Assembly: GCA_916613615.1 (NCBI GenBank)
Contig: OU744726.1
Coordinates: forward strand, 66,849,764-66,913,763
Reading direction: 5' to 3'
DNA: 64,000 nucleotides
From: Steromphala cineraria
Lineage: Eukaryota > Mollusca > Gastropoda > Trochida > Trochidae
Notes under the pieces: model-generated
The model's input: the letters and a program-made list of their open reading frames with translations, nothing else
Databases searched by the model: none
What the model was told of the DNA's origin: nothing
Translations under genes and position numbers: made by a program
Shown here: positions 26,201 through 37,499 of the stretch, in pieces
Layout of the letters: every line of letters starts with the position of its first letter
Position numbering within the stretch: position 1 is the first letter of the stretch

Positions 26201-27944
26201 ACAATGTCGCCATTTATCACATTGCGATGAAAGAAGATTAAAAACGCCTCTGACAGGAATCATGTACCTCTACATCGAGCCATTCTTAATTAACGGAAGG
26301 CCGAAAAAACTGACAAGCTTTGCTGTTGTATTTGATTGATTTTTCCGATCGTTTCTAATTCTATTCCACATTTAAATTCTTTATGGGTATAAAGGTATAG
26401 AAATAGTTTTTCGTATCTTAAGATTGATACATTCGAATACCATTATATGATTGAGGAGACATTTGCTGACTTTTCTTTTTCTTTTCGTAAGATGAAACTT
26501 TTCTCGAAATGAACGTTGGTCAGCACCCATACATACAAGCTTCAGATAAAATGAGTAATGGAATGGGAAAATGAGCATCTTCCGTTAATATCAAGGATAC
26601 AAAATCTTCCTAATACCTCTGCCATTTTGTCCCTGTTTGACTGAGAACAATGCGGAACCTCTGTCACAAACACAGGCTGGTCTTCAGACGACACCCGCAG
26701 TTCATTGTTGTAGAGATGGTCCCATACGAGTTCCATATCATCCCAGTTTGTAACCACTCCATCCTCGATAGGCCGGGACAGCGTTATAGCGGGAAGTCTA
26801 CTCGAAGTATAGGCCGCGTCCCCGATATAACATGCTTGTTCGTCTCCACCCTGAACATTCATTTAGTATATGTATAATTTTAATATAAGAATCATTAATT
26901 CACTTATCAACCACATGCAAAGAAAAACGCCTTTGTTGGTTGTGATAATACTTTCGATTGAATATTAGTATAAGCGCTTACATGTAGCATCGGTTTCTGT
27001 CAAAACGTGTTTATTGTCTGATAACGAAGGAGACCAAATAAGGCAGGTGTTGCTATAGAGCGTCCCGATATAACATGATTGTTCGCCTAAACATCGATTT
27101 GGTACATTTATATTTGTATTGATAGAAAAGTACAAAGTAAAAATGTTAAAATCAAAATCATTATTTCAATAATCAATCTCATTTAAACAAGAAGGTACAT
27201 GTATGCCTGCATAAGGAAGCACAGTGAAATTGTGATCTCCTACTTAATGAAATTCGTAAGAGAAATAATGCTTTCGATTTGATATCAAGTAAACGCTAAG
27301 CCTCAATTTCTCTTTAAACGTATATTATTGTCCCACATGGCACACGACTCTTACAAGGAACAAAGCCGATAAACGTTTACAGCAACATGTTGTATTTGCT
27401 TCATGTATCACTTTGGTGAACAATCTTAGTATTATTTCAGTTTAGAAAGTGACTCCAGCATATATCAACCTTCATTTATAATTAAAGCCATGTTTTCTTA
27501 ACACCTTTCTTTTCTGATCCGTATGTTTTATAAAACATATCTTAATGAATAAATGGCCAACATTTGCTATCCAGTAAACAAACTATTTTTCTTGAAATAC
27601 ACATGTGGATATCGCACAGGCGAACAAGCTCCAGTTTTCTCGGCATGGGAAAATCAGAGAATCATCAAATCAGAGATACAAAGTTGGAAACATAGAAGCG
27701 TCACATGTAATAAACTGTAACATATAACATTTACTCGCTCATCAATAACCTGTCCAAATGAAACAGAGATTACGTTGGAAGGAATGACGTATGCTTTGTG
27801 GAGACAATATCTCACCATGTCAGTTCTCCCGACTACAGTGGGGAACACAGCTCTGGGAGAGTCATCGCCGCTGAATCCAGCTTTTATCTTGTGTGACCCA
27901 TTATCTAGCACAATGCTCACCGTCTCAACATCGGTATCAGACAT
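23245..27944 (-). CDS. Divergent actin-like protein, seven exons, complete
   Basis: Exons in transcript order: 27944-27816, 26850-26617, 25928-25790, 25179-25072, 24563-24387, 23962-23843 and 23477-23245. All have GT-AG sites and compatible phases; 379 residues, close to actin's 375. Clear actin blocks: [73 protein letters not shown] and HQYQESG. Differences from conventional actin: the loop after GRTD is shortened; the phosphate-loop-2 segment reads ESGFDV instead of DSGDGV; the residue matching Gln137 appears to be Ser; the C-terminus is DTC instead of KCF. The complete spliced frame argues against a pseudogene. It may be an orphan actin-related protein with altered ATP handling. Family certain, role unknown. 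Confidence 0.88.
24339..24422 (-). repeat. Duplicated 3' end of actin-like exon 5
   Basis: The segment 24339-24377 repeats 24384-24422 at 45 bp spacing with a few mismatches. Both contain the end of the exon and its splice donor, so two alternative donors are present; use of the second would add 15 codons if in frame. Confidence 0.7.
27050..27300 (-). repeat. Decayed duplicate of actin-like exon 2 edge and flank
   Basis: CCCGATATAACATG and neighbours at 27063-27105 match the start of exon 2 (about 26820-26850). Further matches such as AATAATGCTTTCGATT near 27266 correspond to AATAATACTTTCGATT near 26945. The coding part is no longer intact. Confidence 0.5.
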
Positions 27945-30312
27945 ATCTGGATAAACGATATAAACAAACTCAATATTTCGTCATTTATCAGACAAAATAA
28001 CGAATAAATATTTCCAAAAACGTAACTTATTTCCTTTTTTATGAATGTGCATTCATTATCAAAGAAAATAAAGTCAGTTTGGTTATTTTTTACCATTTTC
28101 ACTTCAATTATTGCATGATCGGAAATAGGACAATTGACCCCACACATGAAGAACTGGCGATTACTTATTTACCATTAAAGTTACAGGTCTGCTATTTTAG
28201 CAAAAAGTATTCAACTGATGGAATGTTACAACACAACAAAGCAAATTCTTGTGAACACGTAACGTTTTATGATATTCAAATTCAAAGAGGTGTAACATTT
28301 CTTTTGGCGTTCAATTTATATAGATAACGTCATTCACTTACATTTGCAAAGAAAATGTCTAAGCTTTGTTACTTTGTTGACTCGAAGTAATACGTATTAG
28401 ATATAGCTTTTTGAAAATATGAGATAAGATGTAAAAAGGTTTGATTGCTCTTTAAAGTGTTACGTTTTTGACCATATGTCTAGATTATCAGATTTAGTTC
28501 CGTTACCCGTTACTAGAGTACGGAGAGTTAAAATGGGACCGGCCAATGTATTAACAGTACATGAATACCACCTATCAGCTGCAGTTGATCATCAATTGCA
28601 GTAGTCGGCAGGTTTCAATTTGTGTAACGATACATTTGATTATTTCGAAATGACTATGCACGTCGTACGACAGAGGATAATGTACTTCGAATTTAATATT
28701 GAGTACTATTGGATAAGCAACTGGAAATGATTTGGAAACGATTTTGATTTAAAACTTGATATCGTATAGTGAACAAAAATGTTAGGGGTATTGTAATTTT
28801 CATGATTGATATTTCATTGTGTATTCAATTGATAATATTTTCATATTCATGATCACAAAATGTTCATATGTCCCCTATACTATTTTGTCCAGTTAGTTAT
28901 TCAATAGTTAAGTAAAATAGCTTTCTCAAAACATATTTCTTAAGATATCTTCTACAGTGAAAAACTACGACGCCATGCTTGACTAAATAACATAATCTTT
29001 TTTGAGAGAGTGTAATAAAATGTGTTTATTACCCATATGGTTGAACATAAGTAGTGACATATTTTCAATATGAGCACTAGTGCACATATCACTTTTGCCT
29101 TGCAACAATTGTTGTAGCGCGAGTTCCCGTATTTTTTCGCCTGTGACGTCATAACACCATTGTTCATGACGTCACTGTAGCCGGCCTTTGCAAGGGAAGC
29201 GGCCCGTTTCTTGGATATTTCTAAGATGGTAAATTGGAATGGAATTGGTAATAAAGACATTATTACCCTCGGAAGTGTGCTAAATGGCTTTTACGAAACT
29301 CGTGCAAATTTGTGTATAACCCTCGCTCTCGCTCGGGTAATACAAAAGTTCACACGTTTCGTCATATGACACACTTCCTCGTGTAATAATCTGTTTGTAT
29401 ATCCATCGTTGAATCGGAAACGTCTTGCCCTGCATTTTTTATTAGTGTTTTGTATTTCCTGGGAATGAAATGTCTTTATTTTGTGTTTGTTGAATACATG
29501 TATATGATGAATCTGAAATAGACGACACCCAAGGTATCGATTTTCTATTGACCGATTGCCTTCGTTGCTTAGTATAAATATTTCTGTATTTTTTTGTAAT
29601 TCAAATAATGCTTTTCAAAATAACTTTCGAATTGTAAATGTCATTTACAAAGTTTCTGCTTTTTAGACATCATCATTTCTAGACAAAGGCCAAAAATGCA
29701 ACACTGATTTTGTTATGATATCGACATACAATCAGTTATTGCCAGGTGATATTTATACAAACTTGGAACGCCGATTTGGTCACATATGTATAAGATTACT
29801 GACAGGTGAAAATATAATCAGCTTAATAATTAGCATGTGGCTCAGGAGTAGACGATGTATGCTCGCCGTGACTATCTCCGGTAAACCTCCGTCCCAACGA
29901 AGCGTAGCACAGCGTAGGGGAGCTACCGAGGCGAGCGTGATCGTCTAGATCAGGCCATACCTTGTCCCTGTAATGGGTATCAAAAGCTGAGTTTGTTAAC
30001 AATCCTTACCGTGTATCAAAAGTAAGTAACAGATAATATTTCGTTACTTTCGAACTATACGTTCAATTGTTACCTGACATAGTGACCGCAAAGGTTAAAC
30101 TATATTCTGTACTTTCGATTGTTTCTGAAGGAAAATCATTCCAAAATATTCTTACATAAAAACGCTTAAAGTATATTACCTACTACAACTTTCAGTAGCA
30201 AAAAAAATGCACAATCTGTGACTTGCCTGTAGCGATGGGTATCGATTTGGTATTTCTCATCTTAAAGGAAGGAACTCAAGTCTTGAGGGAGAGGACAAAG
30301 TGTTAATATGAC
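27945..30312. other. Non-genic stretch upstream of the actin-like gene
   Basis: No gene supported; this should include the actin-like promoter. It contains a 132-bp inverted-repeat element (29259-29390) and a GC-rich imperfect hairpin around 29848-29950. Two GACGTCA-like motifs lie at 29150-29175. Confidence 0.5.
29259..29390. mobile_element. Short inverted-repeat element (132 bp)
   Basis: ATTATTACCCTCGGAAGTGTG at the left is matched by the inverted right end CACACTTCCTCGTGTAATAAT with two differences. The interior includes CTCGCTCTCGCTCGGG. No coding frame. Confidence 0.6.
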
Positions 30313-30445
30313 GGGAATATCATCAGTCTAAGTAAACCTAGCCTCACTATTATCCGTTACACTGCTAAACTGAGTACTGAATACTGAGTATAGCAGTGTA
30401 ACGGATAATAGTGAGGCTAGGTTTACTTAGACTGGGAATATCATC
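30313..30445. repeat. Perfect 43-bp hairpin flanked by 12-bp direct repeats
   Basis: Arms 30325-30367 and 30391-30433 are perfect reverse complements with a 23-base loop built from repeated ACTGA. GGGAATATCATC occurs immediately before (30313-30324) and after (30434-30445). This is the structure of a foldback insertion with target duplication or a template-switch product. Confidence 0.9.
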
Positions 30446-31938
30446 GGGATCCGATTATATTTCGATAATGGTGAATTAGATGATATATTAGTATTGTATT
30501 CAAATTCATGAAATTAAAACTCTTTCAATTTAAATCAGTTAAAATGCTTAACATGTAGTTTTGGAATTTTCAGTCGGTATTTGGAATTGAAGTAAAGCCA
30601 AATTATCATTTTGTCGTTATACATTGTTTAAAGCTTCAGCTTCGTCTTCAGCAAAAACACAAGGAAGACTTCTACATCTTTAAAGCATATTTTAGAAATC
30701 GAGTGAAGTGTATTCATTCAAACTTTCTGTTGAATCTGTAAGTTACTGTTCTCATTGAGTTTAGATTAAGTTGTAACATGTTTCGTTTATTGTTCGATTT
30801 GTCAGTAGGATTGGTTTATCAAAAAGAGGAACGGGCTTTAACAAAACATATGTAACACTCTCTGTCTTTATAGATGTCATGTCGTAGTATATTGAACACA
30901 ATTTTAGGAGGCACTTATTTCTATCGACACCGGTAGTACACTTCCTCTTTATCAGATACAGGTGAATGAATACTTAAACAGAAACACGTCATGCATGCAT
31001 GCTATTGACAAAGGTACAGCTTTTCTCACCTGGCGAGCTCTAATAACGAGTGGGTCAGGGTGACATCGGAGAGGAGGTCAAAGGTTATGTTGAAAAGGTG
31101 AAACACGAACTGAGTTTCATCCATAAGTGTTATGTTTTGTCAACAATCACCCTGCTATACTTATCACGTGACCTCATAAATCCGGTGTAGAGCTAAATTA
31201 GTCGATCGTTTGGAGGTTGAAATAGAATGACAACTCGATAGAGATCATTGCATTGTCAATACCCTGTATGTAGCCTCCCGATACATTGAAACTATTCGTT
31301 AGATAAATAATGAAAGAGAGTAGGTGTGCGTCAAATATGCAACACGAACAATTCTATGTCAATTTGTCATAAACGACTGAAACACGAATTCTATCTAGCA
31401 ACTATTTTTTTATAAGATTAGTGCGCTACGAAGTCCTCTTTCGTCATTTGATAAAAATACATAACATAAACAACATCTAGCAACGTATTTATTTTTTCAT
31501 TTTTATTTTGTGAAAAAAATTGAGCAGGGCTAGACAATTGTGACTGAAGAGTTGTATTCCTGCTAATTTATGGTAAATAATGTCCAATAAGCATGATTTT
31601 CTGAGAAATCAATAAATGTCCTATACTCAAAGAGACTTTCATGGTAACATCATTAGGTACATTTGCAATACCTAGAAATCATTTGTTTGAATTATCGTAT
31701 GGCTTAAAATATACTGTATTTCCTTACAACGATTAGGTTGTTTCGTTAAAGAACAAACTCGCCTTCTTATCTTGGATTGGTCCTATAAAGTGACGTTTTA
31801 TCATATCACTTGCGACAATTTATAATCACTCGTGCAGGGTCATAAGACATAAGCAATATTAACATGTCCACAATCATTAACTTGAATATAACATTCATTG
31901 AAGTAAAATTTAAGTACGTTTTTTTTAACAATATCAAC
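30446..31938. other. Non-genic stretch 3' of gene C
   Basis: AT-rich sequence between the hairpin and gene C with no supported gene. The gene C polyadenylation site should lie here; a TTTATT (AATAAA on the minus strand) occurs near 31486. Confidence 0.4.
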
Positions 31939-33150
31939 CTAATCAAGGGGAAGGTCTTTCGCAGGCTCCGTTCCTTTAGGATTTGTCTGTCCATTATTTG
32001 TTGCCTTGTCGGTTCCTGATTTGGTACCTTGGATCTTCTTGTTGACCTTTGTAAAACCTTCAGTAACAACTCCAGCAAGACCCTTCGCAAGAGCACCCAC
32101 AACAGCTGTAACAACGGGTTTTACAGCATCAGACTCAAGGAACTTCAAAATGCTCATGATGACGTCACATCCGGTATTGATCTCTTGTCGGGCCTGCTGC
32201 CTCGGTTCCACATTCACAACACAACTGGAGCTTCTCTGAGCGGCATCGTTTTCCGCCTGGGCTTTAGCTTCGGCTGCTTCTTTCTTCATCTCTGCAATGG
32301 TATTCTTCATATCGGTGATCTCCTGAAGAAGACGCTGGTGTTCTCTGTCTGACGCAGTGGTCTGCTGTTCCTCCAGACGGGTTAGAGCTGCTTTGAGAGG
32401 TTCAGTTCTTTCCCTTTCGTTGTCATCAAGTGTCCTCATCCGTTGTCTACATTCCTCTTCTATTTCTCTCCTTTCTCTCTCAACCTTCTCTTCATTCTCT
32501 CTTCTTATCTGCTCCTCTCTCATTTGAACTGCTCGTTCGGCTTCTTCATACATTTCATTTGTATAAAAGCCGCCTCCGTTAGTTCGGACTGTCTCTTTAA
32601 CATGCCCAATAAGAGTTTCAACATCTTGCCTTCTCTCTGCCTCTTGCCCATGATTGTTGAAGGCAACGTAACGATAACTGCAGGATTTAAGGAGATCTCG
32701 AAGAGGAGCCGGTGCCTCTTGAACGTATTGGTCAATGGTCTTGGAATCGTTGGTGAGATCGTCTTTCCTTGTGAAGAGGACGGTCAGGTAGTCCAAAATA
32801 CCTGCTCCAAATACCATCTTGAGGTGTTCAACGGTGTTCTGTTCCTCCTGGGTGAATCTGTCGACTCTGAGGACAAGAAGGAACGCATGAGGACCAGGAG
32901 CGGTCATTGCAATACACTTGGCAATCTCTCGTGTGATGTCCTCATTTGACAGACTGGTGTCGAAAAGACCAGGGGTGTCGACAATCTCTATCCTCAGTCC
33001 CGACCTGTTTCCAGAGGCTCGTTGGCATTTCCTCGTGATGGATACGCCGCAAACGCTCGACTCAAAGACACGTTTTTCCAAAATGTTGTTCCCTGTGGAA
33101 CTCTTCCCCGCTCCAGTTCTTCCTATAAGCACCAACCGAAGCTCGTCCAT
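31939..33150 (-). CDS. Gene C: AIG1 (GIMAP-like) GTPase without zinc finger
   Basis: A single coding exon, 403 residues from ATG at 33150. An acceptor (TTTACAG) at 33197 precedes it, but the frame upstream of the ATG contains a stop, so unlike genes A, B and D no finger exon can be spliced in frame and the start is placed here. Motifs: P-loop GRTGAGKSST near residue 10, DTPG near 58, TAPGPHAF, TRKD near 127. A long coiled coil follows, then a mildly hydrophobic Ala/Val/Gly segment (AVKPVVTAVVGALAKG) and a polar lysine-rich tail, so tail anchoring is less clear than in A or B. It reads opposite to the other three AIG1 genes. Confidence 0.9.
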   Translation of the reverse strand: MDELRLVLIGRTGAGKSSTGNNILEKRVFESSVCGVSITRKCQRASGNRSGLRIEIVDTPGLFDTSLSNEDITREIAKCIAMTAPGPHAFLLVLRVDRFTQEEQNTVEHLKMVFGAGILDYLTVLFTRKDDLTNDSKTIDQYVQEAPAPLRDLLKSCSYRYVAFNNHGQEAERRQDVETLIGHVKETVRTNGGGFYTNEMYEEAERAVQMREEQIRRENEEKVERERREIEEECRQRMRTLDDNERERTEPLKAALTRLEEQQTTASDREHQRLLQEITDMKNTIAEMKKEAAEAKAQAENDAAQRSSSCVVNVEPRQQARQEINTGCDVIMSILKFLESDAVKPVVTAVVGALAKGLAGVVTEGFTKVNKKIQGTKSGTDKATNNGQTNPKGTEPAKDLPLD

Positions 33151-33907
33151 GACGTGTTGTGTGTGATGACGAGGTGTCAAGGTTCAGCTATATCCCCTGT
33201 AAACAATAACACTTAAGTGTAAAAAATTCCATCTTAATAAATAATATTGTTGATCATTTGAGTCCTTTACAATCTCAATTTATCAAGATCTACTTCATTT
33301 CACTACGTTAGCGAATATTTATCACCAGGCTCTGTCAGCGGTCAGCCTGACCTGTGACGTAATTAAAATCCAATCAATCAGATTACTAAAGCTTAAGGAG
33401 CCTGTAAGATTTAATACGCTTACGTAGTGAAACAATATAGATCTTGATTCCTTGGGGTTGTAAAGGAATTCATTTGACAAATTCGTATATACATAAATAA
33501 GATAGCTGTGAGAAATGCAAACAACAATGGCCGACCAAGATTTAAATACCCTGCTCTCAACGTTGTATCACCCTTTGGCTATTTCAAAGGAAAATTCGAC
33601 CTCTGATTACCCGTCTCAGATTACTGTAAGCCGGCACATATTCCTTTAAAACATCTTAAAACCTACTTTGACAATTGTTTAATGCAAACCTCACATTTTT
33701 CGGATTGTCAGCAAATCAAACGATAATATTCATACCAATTATTTTTCGTGCCATGTCGTAAAAATGGATAACCGTCCATTTATCACAAAATGGAATTCTC
33801 AATAATATCCTCAATAAAACCATCCATACACATTACAAAATCTTACATTGCGAACATTGCCACAAAGTCTTCCAACATTTATCATAAAGGTAGTTCACAA
33901 CATCCTA

Positions 33908-34263
33908 AAGGGGCAGTAGCACGTTTTTTGATAATTTTATATTTTAAATGTTTCACTTATAATTGTAAGTTGATGCTAAATGTATTATATTGACAGTGTC
34001 AACAATCTCATTTCACAAGCCGATCACCCATAGTCAGAGGACAAAGTATGAGGATTCACATAAAATCCACTGGCGGCCATTTTTTTTAACACCTTTAATT
34101 CATTTTGTGTAAGAAAAAGGACTTGCATGGCTAAAATAAACGTTATATATTTCAATTATTACTGCTTCATTTAGTTTGAATACACTGTCTTTCAATTGGA
34201 ACCATTTATTTTCATTTTCCTGACATCACCTTATATTCCCCCTTAAAACGTGCTACTGCCCCT
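33908..34263 (-). mobile_element. TTAA MITE copy 3, inverted orientation
   Basis: AGGGGCAGTAGCACG at the left and its inverse at the right; the body matches copy 2 (13441) on the opposite strand. It shares the TTAA at 34264-34267 with copy 4. Confidence 0.85.
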
Positions 34264-34267
34264 TTAA

Positions 34268-34560
34268 AGGGGCAGAAGAAAATTAAGGTGATGTCAGGAA
34301 AATGAAAATAAATGTTTCAAATTGAAAGACAATGTATTTATACTAAATAAGGCAGTAATATATCGAATATATAATGTAAAGTTCAGCCATGCAATTCATT
34401 TTAATGGACTTTATGTGGATCTCCATGATTTGTCCTCTAACTATGGTTGATTGGTTTGTGTAATAAGATTTTTGACACTGCTAAAATAACACAGTCTCAA
34501 TGTACAGTTATAAGTGAAAAATCAAAATATTGAAATTTCAAAAAACGTGTTACTGCCCCT
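34268..34560 (+). mobile_element. TTAA MITE copy 4, abutting copy 3
   Basis: Begins AGGGGCAGAAG right after the shared TTAA and ends ACGTGTTACTGCCCCT before TTAA at 34561-34564. It is shorter than copy 2, with losses near the left end and the middle. Confidence 0.85.
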
Positions 34561-35591
34561 TTAATAGAAATAGTGTAAACTGTACAATACCAAACCATAT
34601 CATTTTATGTAAACTCTTTCAACTAAATTAACCCTCTAATCTATAAACTGTAAAATAATCAAAATGTATAAACTAAAAAGTTCGCTAACGGTTACCAAAT
34701 AATAACAGGTAGAACAAAACCATTAACATGGATGAACAACTTCTTTATTGACACCAACGTTTCGGTTTATTTGCGTTCACCGTTAAATAAGTTAATCATC
34801 CATAGAATTGCCTTTGTCTTCCTTATAAGTTATAAACAACCCCTCGAATGGCATTCAAACAGTTCCTTATAACAGAACAAAAATATGTTTTTTTGGGTTT
34901 TAAAAAAAAAAAAGTTTATGTGTCCCTATAGATATTGTTACATGAAGTATTCACATAAAGTGCCACATATTTTAGGCTGATATACTATTCAATTGGTAAC
35001 AAAGGTCAAAAAAAGTTATCGACTAAGATATGAAATGAAAAGAAAACCATTTGTTTTCAAGTTTTGTTGTAGCTTTAAAAAATTGTACCAGTTTGGAAAA
35101 TCAGTTTTAGAGTTATTAAATAGCTACTAGATTTGTAGAATCGTATTTCTGATATTACATAAACAATAATAAGTTCAACAAACTCACATCTCTCTCCAGT
35201 TCCCGTGGCGTTGTACACAGTTGATGAATATGTCACCAGCACTCGTGTCCTCGCTATTGCGCGTCTCCAGTAATAGGGCGTAATAGCGAGGTGGCCGGTC
35301 ACGCGAAGCACACTCCTCTTGTCATCAACGGTATTCTAGGTACAAAGCGCAGATAACGCCAGCTCATGAAGTAAACACGTCTCACGGTGGAACGGCCTTG
35401 GGTTTTTCAACCAAGCTATAAATATCTGGGGAATTCCGTCACTGTCCGGCTATTCCTCAGGAATAGTCAGCAGTATTTAAACGAAGGGCTGTTTACATTC
35501 CAGCGCTATCATTGCGCCCTATTTAGACATGACTGTCGCTTAGATTACATCCTTGTACCGTATTATCTCTTGAATGTGTTCGCGATGAATG

Positions 35592-35642
35592 GAAAATAAA
35601 ACAAAATAAAATAAAATAAAATAAAATAAAATAAAATAAAAT
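35592..35642. repeat. (AAAAT)n microsatellite
   Basis: About ten units of a pentanucleotide, ATAAA in phase. Confidence 0.9.
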
Positions 35643-36639
35643 GGATTTTCAAAGTTTTAAGCATTGTTTAGTGAATGACAGAGGCTATATATAAAGTAAG
35701 ATTTTGAAAATATTATTAAAAGGGAGAGAGATAGGTAGACAAGTTTAAATTGTCAATCACTCCATAAGTAGAAAAAAACATCGATACATCATCCCACGGA
35801 TAATGGAATTATCAATTCAATGTACCCGATACAACTTACATGGATCATTACACAAATATATACATATTTGAATAAAAACACAATCACACTGTGACTGTGA
35901 GATGTGATCGTTGTTATTTCGAGTTCTAGGCCATTAATTACGACTAAACATAGACGTAGTTACCTTGGGGGTTGCAGCCCCCATAGTCTGTCACCAAGAC
36001 CCTAAAGCAAAAATATTTAATTGATGACCAACCCAGTCTAGAAAAGTATAGCAAGTCTAGATCGCTCAGCTGAAGTTAAAGCATCATCTGGGCTCCATTT
36101 TGTTATACTTCATGATTTGTTTTAAAATATTGTCAATATTGCAAAAAATACTTCTGAGACTAAATGTTAGTCTACAGCCCCCATTACTCAAGATTTTTAC
36201 AAGCTGAAATCTATTCAGGTAATGCAAATTAAAATGTCGACTAAACCACACAACAAATCGATTCCAACCCCGCCTAAACACCCACCCAAGAACTTCAATG
36301 CTTGCTATTTTCATGTTACCTCAATATTCGTTTTTTTGATCATGATATTGGACGATAGCCGGAGTTTAGCGTATCCTAGATTTAACCGAAGGTCAGCCTT
36401 AGTATAAGTTATACATCGACCTACTGGCGGATGAACTTACCAGTTAACAACACTTGCTAAGTCAAGCATTAAAACGCAGTTCTCAGGTAACACAAGGTTG
36501 CCGCCCCGACACAATGATTTATACTTTTACAGATAATGTGGCCAACATTTAAATCAGTTGTATGACCATTGTTCTCTTTCTAAATGGCATGGCTTTTAAG
36601 GTCAGAAGGATACATACATTTGTAGCTTAAAATGTTTAT

Positions 36640-36868
36640 ATATAATATAAGATATCTTTATTGTCAAGGAAATTCATTTTGTGCATTTTGCACCCGGCAA
36701 CCACGTTGCAGTGCCAGTTAATGCGTTGTTCTGGCTTTACAATGCTGAGTGTCAAGCAAGGCAGCAACAACTCCCACCTATTATCGTCTTTTGATATGAA
36801 GCGACCGGAAATCGAACCCCGGTCTTCCGGGTGACGAGCGGACACTCTACCACTGAACTACGTCCTCG
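36640..36868 (-). mobile_element. tRNA-derived SINE
   Basis: Read on the minus strand, the head has an A box (TAGTTCAGTGG) and a B box (GGGTTCGATTTCC) in a tRNA-like fold, closest by eye to tRNA-Asp. An unrelated body follows and it ends in an AATAAAG-containing AT-rich tail. A SINE rather than a functional tRNA, because the acceptor stem is poor. Confidence 0.75.
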
Positions 36869-37090
36869 GTAAACTATATTTGAGTAAACATGTACGGTAG
36901 GCCGTCTCCTAGTCTAACAATCAGACTGTATTTGATAATATTTATACATTAACGAAATCTCTTGAAAGGCAAGTCTATATTTTAGTGAACTACACATAGA
37001 CTGTAATTAATAACATTTTGATACATAAAAAAATCATGAAAAGTCAAGATCTGTAGTAAACCGGTAACCCCTGCAATTCGCTGAGTCTCC

Positions 37091-37493
37091 TACTTATAGT
37101 GGTGTAGTGGTTAGCGTATCTGCCTCTCACTAACGACCCGGGTTCGAATCCCAGTGGAGACACAAAAGATTTGTGACTTGGGTCAAAATTTTTGTAGTGT
37201 CCTTGGGCAAGGCACTTCATCCACATTGCACTCAGTCCACCCAGCTGTACAATGGGTACCTGGTTTTACGTTTGTACTGTCCGAAATGGACTCTCAGCGC
37301 AGGCAAGCAGCTTTGAAAAAGTACAATCCGTCAGGGTAATAATGCACATTTGTGAATCGTCGGTGAGCAACACTCGCTGCTAATGGCTGCAATATTGCCC
37401 AAGCGGCGCTAAACAATAACTCACTCACTCGGTGAGCAACTCGTAAGAGATGGATACTTGACGTAAAACTTATGATGATTATTATTATTAAAT
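37091..37493 (+). mobile_element. tRNA-derived SINE with conserved central domain
   Basis: The head carries a tRNA-like A box and a perfect B box (GGTTCGAATCC near 37141). The body has the block GGGCAAGGCACTTCATCC and the CCACCCAGCTGTACAATGGG region, resembling the conserved domain of widespread metazoan tRNA-SINEs (from memory). The segment near 37375-37430 ends in (ACTC)n and is flanked by CGGTGAGCAAC on both sides, so it may be a separate inserted SINE tail. The last part ends in (ATT)n. Confidence 0.75.
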
Positions 37494-37499
37494 GATGAA

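Larger units (their letters stand above)
33151..35350 (-). other. Possible 5' untranslated exons of gene C
   Basis: The UTR part of the coding exon is 33196-33151. A GC-richer block ending at a GTGAGT donor at 35187 (extending up to about 35350) could be the first noncoding exon. It contains an inverted pair, CTCGCTATTGCG and CGTAATAGCGAG, near 35251-35290. The intron between holds two MITEs. Based only on splice-like signals. Confidence 0.3.

Noticed and set aside
29715..29948. 77-codon frame over a GC-rich hairpin
   Set aside because: The frame runs across an imperfect inverted repeat and shows no domain.
32443..32949. 168-codon plus-strand frame
   Set aside because: Antisense of the gene C GTPase and coiled coil; no independent signal.
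36790..36868. tRNA-Asp gene
   Set aside because: A and B boxes are present but stem pairing is poor and it continues into a SINE body and tail.
37091..37160. Functional tRNA gene
   Set aside because: A tRNA-like head of a longer SINE with a conserved central domain.
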